A stretch of DNA of 64,000 bases from the NCBI GenBank assembly GCA_958450365.1, contig CAUEEP010000743.1, positions 3,774,001-3,838,000 on the forward strand, given 5' to 3'. The notes under the pieces are model-generated. The model worked only from the letters and a program-made list of their open reading frames with translations, made no database searches and was not told the DNA's origin. Positions within the stretch are counted from its first letter, which is position 1, and each line of letters starts with the position of its first letter. Shown piece after piece: positions 1 to 11,645 of this stretch. Origin of the DNA: Mesorhabditis belari (lineage: Eukaryota > Nematoda > Chromadorea > Rhabditida > Rhabditidae). The translations under genes were made by a program, and so were the position numbers.

Positions 1-601
1 ATTTTTTTAATCTCCAATCAATGTTTATCTCGTTAACGTGTAGTGTTAATCAGTTAATGTTTAAAGAAAGAAAAAAACTCATTGAAGAATTTGCAGAGTG
101 CATCCGGCTCGATGCAACGTCGAATCGCCACTTTTGAGGGTTTATAAAATGGTTTTTGCTTTATGTAAATCCAAATCTCCCTTGATGATGCTCAGAAATC
201 TCGAATACAATCACGTACACGTCGGAAATTTAGTACTGTAGACATATGAGTTACATTGGCTATTGGATCTAGATTTATTATGAGACTGACAAGGCCTATT
301 TACTTTACCTATTCATGTTCTACAGCTCTTACAGTACGAAAAACCATACCTTTACCTATTCATGCTCTACAGCTCTTACAGTACGTCTTTCTGAAAGCTC
401 ATCAAGGTATTACTCTATCTAAGTGTTTTATCTTCTAAATCAATTTGAATCTTATAAAATATTTTCTATCCTGTTATACATTCTATCTAAATCTTTTCAG
501 AAAAATGGTGAATATTTTAAGTGTCAGTTTTATTTAAGTTAGAATTTTAGAACTTTAGATAAACATTTTAGAGACTACTGATGGTACTTAGAGATTATAA
601 G

Positions 602-722
602 CCGCAGCTCGATAAGCAGCTCGATAAGCAGCTCGATAAGCAGCTCGATAAGCAGCTCGATAAGCAGCTCGATAAGCAGCTCGATAAGCAGCTCGATAAG
701 CAGCTCGATAAGCAGCTCGATC
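602..722. repeat. 12-bp minisatellite (GATAAGCAGCTC)n
   Basis: About ten near-perfect tandem copies of the unit GATAAGCAGCTC. The unit length is a multiple of three, so both strands stay open and give artefactual peptides such as QLDK repeats. Confidence 0.95.
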
Positions 723-1279
723 TCGATATCAAGCCGCAGCTCGATCTTATCGATCTCTCAACACTAATCGACTTCAATATTTAGGGGATTTTTATGTCAA
801 ATACCTAACAATAAAGCTTGTGCAACAAATTTGAAGTGAATGAAAGTAGGTACATAAAAAAAGGCGGAACTTATAAACCAAATAAAAAACCTAACTACCC
901 ATTTTCCTTAATAAAACAAGTAGATAAAAGGTTTGTTGTTAAAATTGCGGATGAATAACAGAATAGTATCCCCATTTCTTTGCTCAGTTTTGTTTTTTGT
1001 GGAAACACAAGTGATTTCCCTTTGACTTTTCGGGTTCACCAATGTCTTGCCGTGATATATTTTTATCTATTTTCTTGTTTTCTTTATTTTTTTTGATATT
1101 TTCCCTTCTGCATAATGTAAATCATAATTTCTGAAGTTATTTTTTGAAATTTCTATTATTCTCCTCAAATCTTTCTTGTTTTTTTTGTTTCATTCTTGTT
1201 GCCAACCTGCTTGTCTGTAATAAACGAGATTTTAAACTAGAGAATAGATAATTAGCATATAAATTTTCTTATAATTGAT

Positions 1280-1498
1280 ACCGTATTTTTCTCTAATAGT
1301 AGTGCACCCCGGCGAGCCGAGTTGGTGACTATTTTACGGTTTCAAAGCTTTTGCAGAAGCTCAACACTCTAATCCTTCACAAGATCTCATCGTCAGCTAC
1401 ATTTTCCGACCCCACATCGATAGGTTCTGATAAGCGCTTTTCGAGATTTCGAGCAATTTAGACGACGCTCAGGGTGCACTAATGTTAGAGAGAATACG
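1280..1498. mobile_element. MITE, CCGTATTTT/GCACCC family, copy A
   Basis: Non-autonomous element of about 219 bp. The left end starts CCGTATTTTTCTCTAATAGT followed by AGTGCACCC. The right end carries a decayed inverted copy (GGGTGCACTAATGTTAGAGA then GAATACG). The interior is about 90 percent identical by eye to copy B at 1783-2002. It encodes nothing. Confidence 0.85.
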
Positions 1499-1782
1499 CT
1501 AGATAGAAATCTGGCTTTTCGGTTTTTTCGGTTGACTTGAAAAGGGGTAAAGTGAGAATCCTCTTGAGATTTTCAAAAGCCGTTCGCTCGGAGAGGACAA
1601 GCAAAATTGACAAATAGAAATTGAAGCTCTTCTTTCAATTAGACTTTCGACTTTACCAGAATACATCGATTCTTTAAGCTTTTTGATTTTGAAGAGAAAC
1701 CAGGGAGTTTGAATCGGAATTCTAAGGTCAAGGGGATTTTTAACATTGTAAAGTAGAGAGTTTAAGTTTTGATACTTGAATT

Positions 1783-2002
1783 GCCGTATTTTCTCTAATA
1801 GTAGTGCACCCCGGCGAGTCGAGTTGGTGACTATTTTACGGTTTCAAAGCTTTTGCAGAAGCTCAACACTCTAATCCTTCACAAGATCTCATCATCAGCT
1901 ACATTTCCCGACCCCACATCGATAAGTTTTGATAAGCGGTTCTCGAGATTTTGAGGAATTTAGGCGACGCTCAGGGTGCACTACTATTAGAGAAAATACG
2001 GT
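1783..2002. mobile_element. MITE, CCGTATTTT/GCACCC family, copy B
   Basis: Second copy of the element at 1280-1498, with an almost perfect 28-bp terminal inverted repeat: CCGTATTTTCTCTAATAGTA then GTGCACCC on the left, and its exact complement at 1974-2001. The internal sequence includes a shared segment beginning CGGCGAG. The ends resemble the CCGTATTTACTCTATTAG ends of the element at 60379-60719, so the two families may use related transposases. Confidence 0.9.
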
Positions 2003-2805
2003 AATCGATTTAAGAAAAAGATATACTGCAGGATTATTGTACTTTTTAAATGTTTTTATTTCTAAATGTAAATTGACGGCTTGTTTATGGTATAAAACAG
2101 TTCTAGAAAATGAGAAAAGTGAATCAAAATCGTTGAAGTTTTTTTTTGAATCGATCCCCTGATCAAACTTGGCAAAGCACTTTCCCAAAATCATAGATCT
2201 CTTCAAAGAGTATCGGAAATGAAAAGAGAGATTATTTTGATGATAATTTCTAAAAATAGAGAGAGGGGAAATTATAGAAAAAAGTGTAAAGAGAAAGGTG
2301 ATAGTTATTGCTCTCGTGACGTCGTAATTTGAGGGGGAGATCAAATTAGGGAAAACTTTGGGGAAAAGTGGAGATCTAGAGGGGTTTCCCCTTTCTTTTA
2401 AAGAATAGAAATCACCGGAAATGCTTAGTCATAAAAAGAAAGAAAGAGCTAAAGAAAGAAAGAACTAAAGAAAGAACTAAAGAAAGGCTTTTGTTTGGAA
2501 AATTGGGTAAAAAGAATTTTTCTCTTAATTAAATGGACCGGTTTGAGGATATCTAATGACGAAATTGCTCTTTAGATTCATCTTTAACGTTTAAAAGCTA
2601 TGAAAATCGATAAAACGTGAGCTTTCTACCGTAATCTTTTGGGAAAAATTGAGAACAAGAAGTGAACTTGATAGTGAATGTTTTTATCAGACTGTTTTCC
2701 TGTTTAAGTTCAGTCTCAAGATTTAATTGATTTGATAGTTTTTTTTAAATTGCATTGTCCAAATAAATAGATAAAAAAAGTTTTTTTGGGTGTAAATGAT
2801 GGTAA

Positions 2806-3884
2806 AATGTGATGTAAACAATGTAAAATTTGAGCTCAAAACTAAATTACAATCTTTTCTTGTTGAAAAAAAAACAAATTAAACAGAAAAATGAGATTTT
2901 TTGGATATAAGCCAAGAGCAAAAACTTCGATAAAATCATCCATCAATCCCTTTTTTTCGACGAAGAGAATTTTTGGAGCTGATTATGAGCTTGGCTAACT
3001 TGAACAACTCTGGAATTGATTGTTAAGCTTTTTTAAGCATTGTTAAGCATTGCTAAGCATTGCTAAGCATTGTTAAACATTGTTAAACATTGCTAAACAT
3101 TGTCAAGCATTGTTAAACATTGTTAAGCATTGTCAAGCTTTGTTAAGCATTGTTAAACATTGCTAAACATTGTTAAACATTGTTAAGCATTGTTAAGCAT
3201 TGCTAAACATTGTTAAACATTGTTAAACAAACATAATCATTTCAAAATTTATAGAGTATTTTCTAAATCTCTTTCCATCATAAATCTATTTCCTCATTTC
3301 CCACAAATGTTTCCAAAACTTTCATTTCCTTTTCTTTATTTAAAAGCGACTCCAAATCGCACGTCATTTTTGATCCCGTTCGTTTTTTTTTTTGTATTAT
3401 TAAAACGTGATTCCTCATTTGAGCAAGGAGGAAGTGAAAAAAGAAATCAGAAACATTTGATAACGAGGAAAAAAAAAGGAATCGGGAATCAGCACAACAA
3501 AAATATATCTTTCGATATGCTACTTTTTTTTCTATAGTCGATGATTTCTTGACGGGAAAATGCATTGCAAACGAATGAAAGAAAAAAAGGGATTGATGGA
3601 TGATTTTATCGAAGTTTTTGCTCTTGGCTTATATCCAAAAAATCTCCTTTTTCCTTTAATTTGTTTTTTTTCAACAAGAAAAGATTGTAATTTAGTTTTG
3701 AGCTCAAATTTTACATTGCTTACATCACGTTTTAACAATGTTTAACAATGTTTAACAATGTTTAACAATGTTTAACAATGTTTAACAATGCTTAACAATG
3801 TTTAACAATGCTTAACAATGCTTAACAATGTTTAACAATGCTTATCAATCAATTCCAGAGTTGTTCAAGTTAGCCAAGCTCATT
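2806..3884. repeat. Nested inverted repeat with satellite arms
   Basis: The segment from about 2811 to 2960 (GATGTAAACAATG..., TTGAGCTCAAAACT...) reappears inverted at about 3580-3727. A second block at 2989-3024 (GAGCTTGGCTAACTTGAACA...) reappears inverted at 3846-3884. Beside each arm lies a 10-11 bp tandem array, TTGTTAAGCA-like on the left (3023-3230) and its complement AACAATGTTT on the right (3731-3845). Block order is A, B, array, spacer, A', array', B', so the arms are rearranged and not a simple hairpin. Confidence 0.85.
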
Positions 3885-4536
3885 CAGCCAGATCAATGGT
3901 TTAAAAAGACTTTAAAAGTTGCTTTTAATATCTTGATATACTCACTATTCAGTGGGCTATGATTACGATAAGAAATCCAATGAATTTTTGACCTTGAAAA
4001 GCTCAGATTTCTTTCTCTAAAACTTTTCGCCATAAATTTTCGCCAATTTAGCTTCTTAGGCGACGAAGAGATGAAAATTTATGCAAATGTTTCCAAAGAA
4101 ATAACTTTACTGGACTCATTGAACACTTGATAAATTCCTGAATCAAGTCGGACGTTCGTCAAGTTGAGAAAAAGCTCGATTGCCTCTTGACATCGGTAAA
4201 AGATTAACACTTTCACAAGATAATCGTTCGATCAAAGACCGGATTAAGTCGTTTCCCTCTTTTCTCAATCCAAATCTCATCAAGTATCAAATTCAAAGGG
4301 AAAGATAATCGCTCTTTCTTTTAGACTTTTTGAGGCTTCGCTTCTGAGAAAATCCGGATTACGGTAGCGATTAAATGTTGCAAAAATAGGAAAGGATTTT
4401 CTCGCAAAAATCATCTGCTTCTTTCAAATTTGCATTCTTTTTTGTTTAGAGTCAGGTGAAATTTTGAAAGGAGAAAAAGGAGAAAAGCTATGATATATTT
4501 GGTAAAGTTGAATGTAAAGAAAAAGTCTTATATATA

Positions 4537-4878
4537 TATGTTGTGTCCGATTTAGATTGAACTTATCGCGGACGTCCGATTTAGATTACAGTCTATATCG
4601 GACGTCCGATTTAGATTCAATCTAAATCTTATATAGATTGAACAATAATATAAACATGCTTAATATATGTTCTTAAGCGTTTTCTGTAGTTTTCTGCATT
4701 TTTCAAAGGTCTTTTATTGATTACAGTCTATATCGGACGTCCGATACAGATCGAACAATAATAAACGTGCTTAATATATGTTCTTAAGCATGTTTATATT
4801 ATTGTTCAATCTATATAAGATTTAGATTGAATCTAAATCGGACGGAAATCTAAATCGGACACAACAGATACATATATG
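4537..4878. mobile_element. Fold-back element with GGACGTCCGAT motifs
   Basis: A palindromic stretch. The left side reads ATATATGTTGTGTCCGATTT and the right side ends AAATCGGACACAACAGATAC. Internally CGGACGTCCGAT palindromes and AATATAAACATGCTTAATAT repeat in both orientations. The left half recurs at 59812-59998, so this is a dispersed element and not a local hairpin. Confidence 0.8.
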
Positions 4879-5180
4879 CTTTGAAATTCTGGATGCTACT
4901 TAGTGGAAAAGAGTTTTTATAGCAAAAAAATCAGATCAAATAAATACGGCGATATAAAAGGGGGTTTTAAATCAAAAACTATAAGTCTAATCTCATAATT
5001 TTTTTGGTTTCTTTTGAAAGTCTTTTTAGATTCTTTTAAAAGTTGTAAAGTTTTGAAAAAAAGAAGTTGAAAAGATGTCTAAAGGGAAATGCTTGTGAAC
5101 GGCTAGGCTTTTAAAAAAGTGACTCATTTTAAAGTGTGATTCTGATAGAGTCTGCTTTTAAAAGTACAGTAGGGAAGCTA

Positions 5181-5409
5181 CACTACTGGACAATGAAATA
5201 TCATATTTGAAAAAAGATCGTCACTTTCGCGCGTCTGTAACTCCCGTCTTTACCGTATTTCTAAATATTAATATTACCATTGTGTAGCCCTTGAAAAGTG
5301 CTTTCAGAAAATGTATAACACTAATTGTTTAAACTCAAAAACAAGGGAGTTACAGACACGCGAAAGTGACGATCGTTTTTCAAATATCATATTTCATTGT
5401 CCAGTACTG
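5181..5409. mobile_element. Palindromic TA-flanked element, copy 1 (ACTGGACAATG family)
   Basis: The left end CACTACTGGACAATGAAATA mirrors the right end TATTTCATTGTCCAGTACTG, and TA dinucleotides flank both sides. The arms continue through GATCGTCACTTTCGC. No protein is encoded. Other copies lie at 9866-10020 and 23952-24185. The TA target and long palindrome fit a non-autonomous Tc1/mariner-type element. Confidence 0.88.
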
Positions 5410-5457
5410 TATTTTAAAAAAAAATGTGATGGTTTATCGAATGAGCAGAGTATAAAG

Positions 5458-5800
5458 GGGGGTGGGACAAATGCGACCTTTTTTTTGCTGGAAAAGGCCT
5501 TAGGCAAGGCCGTAGAGCTTCGAAAATATTTCCATATAAGGGAATCGTATGCGTAGATTCCGAATTTCGACAAGTCAGACCTCGCTGACACGTCAAATTT
5601 GGGCTAAAAGGCAAAAACTGCAGAAAAGCGTTAAGTTGCGTAGTTTTTGCCTTTTAGCCCAAATTTGATGTGCAGCGAGGTCTGATTTGTCGAAATTCGG
5701 AATCTACGCATACGATTCCCTTATATGGAAATATTTTCGAAGCTCTACGGCCTTGCCTAAGGCCTTTTCCAGCAAAAAAGGTCGCATTTGTCCCACCCCC
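5458..5800. mobile_element. Fold-back element, GTGGGACAAATGCGACC family, core type 2
   Basis: A near-perfect hairpin of about 343 bp. The left end GGGGTGGGACAAATGCGACC is complementary to the right end, and the arms contain GGAAAAGGCCTTAGGCAAGG and CGTATGCGTAGATTCCGAAT. The 8-bp direct repeat GTATAAAG flanks it at 5450-5457 and 5801-5808. The terminus is shared with the elements at 20607, 25818, 43507 and 59083, but the core differs from the first three. Confidence 0.93.
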
Positions 5801-6067
5801 GTATAAAGACATACACCTGAGTCATATAACAAAACAAACACAAACACCAACATAAACAACCATCAAAATAAAATCAAAAATCCAATACAATACAAATAAT
5901 TGCCTCGGGTGGGCTTAAATCGGATTTGGAAGACGTGTCGTTCCTCCTTGCGCTCCCAATGAATCCTTCACATATGGCTCCATGCCCATCATCGACTTCC
6001 AGCGTCCTCTTCTTCGCAGGGCCTCCAATTCGACTCCGCGTGCTGCTTCCAGTGTTGTACCCCCAGC

Positions 6068-6157
6068 CCGAAGCGAGTGCCCGAAGCGAGTGCCCGAAGC
6101 GAGTGCCCGAAGCGAGTGCCCGAAGCGAGTGCCCGAAGCGAGTGCCCGAAGCGAGTG
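6068..6157. repeat. 12-bp minisatellite (CCCGAAGCGAGTG)
   Basis: Seven tandem copies of CCGAAGCGAGTG. It is GC-rich compared with the surroundings and open in several frames. Confidence 0.93.
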
Positions 6158-7084
6158 TGTGCCCACATTTATATCGTATTATACATTTATATCGTTTTAA
6201 AAAGCTACAGTATCCGAGTAAGTCTTAAACTACAGTACACTGAGGCTTTAAGATCGAATTGAGAAGTTACAACTAGGACTTAAAAGCTACAGCTCTTAAA
6301 GAAAGATTTATCATTGATTAGCTTATTTCTCTATAGAATTTGATTTCAATTTTTTCAATTTTTCTTTTTCTTATTCTTTTTTAACCGAGTTATTAAATTG
6401 TGGAACATTTTTTAAAACATTTTTTTAAATGCACTTTTTATTGGCTACAATGATTGCAATAGTTATTAAATTGTGGAGCTTTTTACCCCCTCATGTTCGT
6501 GATATTCCCATCTTGCTCTTGCCTAGATTTAAAGCCACAATTTCGGCAATTGATTTGACTGCTCTGTGATTCTTTCTTGAGGTATCTATTTATCTTTTGG
6601 GTGTGTTTTGAGTGGTGTCCCGGGTAATTATTGTAATTTTGTTTTGTCGCTATTCAACTGAATAAAGCATATATATATATATATATTTAATTCCAAGAAA
6701 TCTTGAATCTCACATCATTCAAAAATTCATTTAAATCTATCATTTTTGAGTAATGAATGAATCGAAGACTCTTTTTAACACCATCAATTTTCTTTTCATT
6801 TTCACAAAATATAGAACATCTTTTAATCCTTTTAATATTCAATATTCAATATTCAATAGAAACGACGTCAATCTCTTTATTGGATTTGAATGGATGTAAA
6901 TTAGAAGTGAAATGCCTGGATTAAGTGAATAGTTTTTGTCTTGATGGGGTACAAGTCGATTCAATGATTCAGCTAGATTTGTGAAGGAAAATTTGTAGGA
7001 GGCTACCCAATCACCATAATTTTAGAGTTTGAAGCTCTTAGTATTGGCTGAGCTTTTTGGCAACAATACACGGATCTCTTGAAT

Positions 7085-7180
7085 TCAAATTTCTTTCTAA
7101 CTAACTTATTGTCAACAAGCTTGTTGATCATTGACGATTGTTGATCATTGACGATTGTTGATCATTGACGATTGTTCATC
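7085..7180. repeat. 17-bp repeat (GATCATTGACGATTGTT)
   Basis: Three tandem copies of TTGATCATTGACGATTG followed by a decayed one. Confidence 0.8.
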
Positions 7181-7386
7181 ACCTTGTAAACTTCTTGTAA
7201 AAAGTAAAAAAGGATTGATTTTGGGATTTTTGTGTATGAATTCATGTGATTCATAATCTTAAATCTAGCGCACTTTATCTCAGGTCCTGAATAAAGCATC
7301 TATATTTTTAAGTTTTTCTGTAACTTGCTTTTAGATTTTATTTTTAGAGTTTCTGTAAGATTACTGAATAAATGAATATTAATGGT

Positions 7387-7572
7387 AATTCCTAGGTAAT
7401 TCCTAGGTAATTCCTAGATAATTCCTAGGTAATTCCTAGGTAATTCCTAGGTAATTCAGGTAATTCCTAGGTAATTCAGGTAATTCCTAGGTAATTCAGG
7501 TAATTCAGGTAATTCCTAGGTAATTCCTAAGTAATTCCTAAGTAATTCAGGTAATTCCTAGATAATCCAGGT
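7387..7572. repeat. Minisatellite GGTAATTCCTA
   Basis: About seventeen copies of an 11-12 bp unit GGTAATTCCTA, mixed with a 7-bp derivative GGTAATTCA. The two units alternate in the second half, suggesting slippage plus local rearrangement. Confidence 0.92.
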
Positions 7573-8160
7573 CAAATTTCTGAATTCAAACTTTTCAAAT
7601 AAAACTTAAGTTAGTCAACTTTATTAGCCTAACAATTTTTCATTTCAAAAGTACTAATTTATGGAATATTAAAGTACTTATATATTTTTTTTTGTGAAGA
7701 ACATAGTTTTTCTCGTTTTTTCAGCAATTCCCCTGAAAGGTTATTTTAATGAAATCAATGACAGCTTTACCCAAAAAAATAATGTTTCATTCTGTAATTA
7801 GGCATAAAAGAATGCATTGTTTCTATTCGCAAAAAAAATAGACTCAAAAATAGAAATTTCTCTCTGTTTTCTCTCCTCAACGATTTGACAGATGGATTTT
7901 TGTGCTTAAAATACCCTGGGAAAGAATAAATTTCGATCGGATTTAAAAGCAAAATTGAATTCTTATTTAGGATTCATTTTAATCCAGGTAATTTGAAAAG
8001 TTCTATAATAGCTTTTTCAAAATTGTTTCCAAATTTTTCATGAAAACTTATTCCCTTGGGTTTGTTTTATTTGTTAAAACTTACTCCATTGGGTGTCAAA
8101 TTGTTGAAAATTATAGTTCCACCTAGAATTTTGAAATCTTTCGTTTTTGAAAGAGAACAA

Positions 8161-8800
8161 ATGGAGTTGATTGAATGGAATGGAATGGAAGAGAATGGAA
8201 TGGAATGGAATGGAATGGAATGGAATGGAATGGAATGGATGGGGATGGGAATGGAATAGTAGGGGAAGGGAAAGAAAGGAAAAGGAAGGAACGGGAAGGG
8301 ATGGGAAGGGAAGGGAAGGGAAGGGGAAGGGAAGGGAGAATAGGGAAGGGAAGGGAAGGGAAGGGAAGGGATGGGATTGGAATGGAAAGGGGAAGGGGAG
8401 TGCAATGCAAGGTGGAATGGAAGGGAAGGGAAGGGAAGGGAAGGGAAGGGAAGGGAAGGGAAGGGATGGGGGATGGGAATGGAATAGTAAGGGATGGGAA
8501 TGGAATGGAAGGGATGGGAATGGAATGGAATAGTAGGGGAAGGGAAAGAAAGGGAAAGAAAGGAAAAGGAAGGAACGGGAAGGGATGGGAAGGGAAGGGA
8601 AGGGAAGGGAAGGGAAGGGAAGGGAAGGGAAGGGATGGGGAAGGGAAGGGAGTGCAATGCAGTGGAATGTAAGGGATGGGAATGGAAGCGAAGGGAATGG
8701 AATGGAATGGAATAGTAGGGGAAGGGAAAGGAAGGAAAAGGAAGGGATGGGAAGGGACGGGGGGAAGGGAATGCAATGCAATGCAATGGAAAGGAAAAAG
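8161..8800. repeat. Purine-only GGAAT/GGGAA pentamer satellite
   Basis: A stretch of roughly 640 bases, almost all purine on the + strand with isolated T. It is built from 5-bp units GGAAT (outer parts) and GGGAA (inner parts), with longer-order copies of a segment containing GGAATAGTAGGGGAAGGGAA at about 8250, 8525 and 8708. The open frames of up to 253 codons on both strands are artefacts of the 5-bp periodicity and should not be annotated. Confidence 0.95.
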
Positions 8801-9865
8801 AAAACGGAGTAAAATCAGGTATACCCAAGTGTTCTCAAAGAAAAACGGCGAAGAGCCAAGAAATGTTTTTGCGATTTCTTTTGGATTGTGGCTTTTTTGG
8901 GGATGGAGCTGGGCAAGGATGGAGTAGGGAAAGGGTTTAGGTGTTCCTTTCTCCCATCCACAACTCTGATGACAAACCCGTGTGTGCTGCTTGATCGGTA
9001 ACCATATTTCTCTCTCATTCTCCTTTTCCCCACGTACGCATTTTATAGTTTCTAACGTATCGCTTAGTTTTTTTTCGTTTTTTTTCTAGTTTATAAAGTT
9101 GATACTATGTACCCATACAAGGTCAATGCATAGTTTTTTTTTGTTAATTATATTAATTTCAATCCATCAATCCATTTGCTTTTTCAAATGGATTGAATTT
9201 TCAATCTTTTTACAATTCAATCCATTTATTAGCTTTGTGGCTTAACCAATAAACTCTAATGATTTGTAGAAATTCAGAGATTATTTAAAACTTAACTACT
9301 TAACTTAACTAACTACTTAACTTTAACTAACCAACTAGAACCCCTTGTTTAAAACTTATCTATTTTAAACGAACATTAAAGCTTTATTTTTTTGACATCA
9401 AACTCAACAAAAAATATCTAAAATCTGATTGAAAACCCCTGAATTTTGAGTGCAATTGCTTTTTGTGTCCGCTCCCCCAATTTCCCCTTCTTTGATACAA
9501 TCTTCACCTATCTCTCTTTCTCTTTTGTACTTTTCATTGTCAATCTCTTTTTTTTAAATTTCATTTCTTCTTTCGTTATCTCCTAAATCAAGCTCTTCAC
9601 CGACCAAAGTCCAAATCTTTTCACAAAATTCTTTCCTTGTAACCTTTTTTTTTCAAACTTCTCGCTACATTTGCGATAATCTTTCCAAGAGTTTAGCTTT
9701 TTTTCAAGTTAAATAAAAGTTTTGATAGATTGCTTGGTTTCGGGATTATCTTGAGATTTGGGGAATGTTTAAAAAAAAAAGAATTTGATTGAAAGAGGAA
9801 GTTCGTTCCAGGGGGATTGAGAAGAAGTCGAGCTGAAAATCGGATAAAACAGATAACGATATATA

Positions 9866-10020
9866 GTACTGGACAATGAAATATACATTTTCTGAAAGCT
9901 CTTTTCAATGGCTATACAATGGTAGTATTAATATTTAGAAATACGGTAAAGACAAGGGAGTTACAGACGGGCGAAAGTGACGATCTTTTTTCAAATATGA
10001 TATTTCATTGTCCAGTAGTG
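9866..10020. mobile_element. Palindromic TA-flanked element, copy 2
   Basis: A shorter copy of the ACTGGACAATG family. It runs from GTACTGGACAATGAAATA to ATTTCATTGTCCAGTAGTG, with TA on both sides. The left arm is truncated compared with 5181-5409, so the hairpin is imperfect. Confidence 0.85.
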
Positions 10021-10740
10021 TAGGTAGGGTAAAAAGCTTTTCAAGTTTTCCTCATTGTTAAGCCTGCTTACTCACATCTTGTGAGATCTTTGATTTCGAT
10101 TGAAGATCTACAAAAAGATGTGCTCACCGCTGGATTTGTAGTTTTCGAGTGGCGCTGGCAAGGAGGCCTTGCAGCCTCCCGTTCCCTCCCATCTTTCTTG
10201 AAAGAAAAAGTTACCTCTCTCCATTCCCCTGGTCATATGGTCACCTATCTTTATTGCCTCTAACTTTCTTGAAAAAGGAGGGCACTGTTTTTTGCTTTTT
10301 CTCCGGGCATCGCCAATTTCTTTTTTTTTTTTGCCCTATGCGCCTGTTTTTCTCCAAATCCGTGCCCATCTCCCTTTTTGATCGACTAAACGTTTCCCTC
10401 TAAGAGATCAACATATAAAAAAGTATTTGGAGATTACGGTAAATTGTCACCAATAATCGATCACTTATCTCCTAAAAATAGTTATTATTTATCGTTTAGC
10501 CTCTCAAATTTAGAGTTGAACCCGGGATCGAAAAGTTTTGGCAACAATGATCTTGCAGTTCTAGTTGATTCTTGACTTTATACTTTCTTGACTTTATACT
10601 TGACTACCCAATTATTAAATACATTATATGATTGCTTTCTATTATTGCTTTCTATCGGTTCTTTTCGTGTGCATTTGTATGAATTCATGTGGATTTTGTT
10701 GTTCAATCTTTGCACACTTTATTTAATATTCTGAATAAAG

Positions 10741-10935
10741 TATATTCAGGATATTAAAATATGCTATTGTTAGGATATTTAAATATACCATTGTTAGGAT
10801 ATTTAAAATATGCCATTGTTAGGATATTTAAATATACCATTGTTAGGATATTTAAATATACCATTGTTAGGATATTGAAATATGCTATTATTAGGATATT
10901 AAAATATGCCATTGTTATATATATATATAACAATG
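10741..10935. repeat. ~24-bp AT-rich minisatellite
   Basis: About seven copies of ATTTAAATATACCATTGTTAGG-like units. It ends in the palindrome CATTGTTATATATATATAAC followed by AATGG, so the array terminates in a self-complementary hairpin. Confidence 0.9.
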
Positions 10936-11535
10936 GCAAGATTGAGCTATAGTTTAAGTTTTCTCATTCCTCTCGGGAACATCAAGAAATAGCAATCCCA
11001 TAACTCTTGGATTGACGTCAGTGATGTTTTAGTGATGAAAAGCTGGATGCCCTATGGGAAAAAGATGACCGGAAGTGAGGGTGAAAAAAAAAAGGAAAGC
11101 TTAGAAATAGCTCAACATTACATCGCTAGGGAAAAGATAGGAATTTCGTTGAAAATCGAGTGCAAAGCATCGACGAAAAAGCGTTTGATAAGAAGAGTTT
11201 TGATGGATCGAAATAGGTGTAAGATAAAAATTGCGTCATGGTAGAGTTTGATGAGAGGGAAAGGGGAAAAGAGATAAAAGAGATAAAGAGAGAGAGAGGC
11301 TCGTTGGCTCTTAGCCAGCTCAAATGTGTGTGAGAAACGGGTTTCTCACAGCCTTTCTTGTTCTCTTTAGCTTCGAGGACACCGATGAGTCACCGCTAGA
11401 ATCTATTACGATTAAATCGTTTGCTGAAAAAGCGATCATGAGACTTTTTTTGATTAGGATTTTAGAATTAAACAATATGAATAGTAATCTAAAGAAATTT
11501 GAATCATTTTAGATTCAAATTTCAACTTGTCAGCT

Positions 11536-11645
11536 CCGAGCTACAGGTCAGTCATTTCACAGTACAGGTCAGTCATTTCACAGTATAGGTCGGTCATTTC
11601 ACAGTACAGGTCAGTCATTTCACAGTACAGGTCAGTCATTTCACA
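11536..11645. repeat. 21-bp minisatellite (CAGGTCAGTCATTTCACAGTA)
   Basis: Five tandem copies of a 21-bp unit containing GGTCAGTCATTTCACAGTA. The unit is a multiple of three and gives an artefactual repeated peptide. Confidence 0.93.

Noticed and set aside
581..784. 67-codon frame with QLDK repeats
   Set aside because: Product of the 12-bp tandem array. The opposite strand is equally open.
3220..3745. Several 60-105 codon frames on both strands
   Set aside because: They lie inside the inverted repeat and low-complexity T/A runs. Composition is Phe/Lys-rich with no domain.
8067..8828. Open frames of 120-253 codons on both strands
   Set aside because: They are translations of the 5-bp purine satellite, rich in PFPSL or GREGK repeats, open in several frames at once with no splice context.
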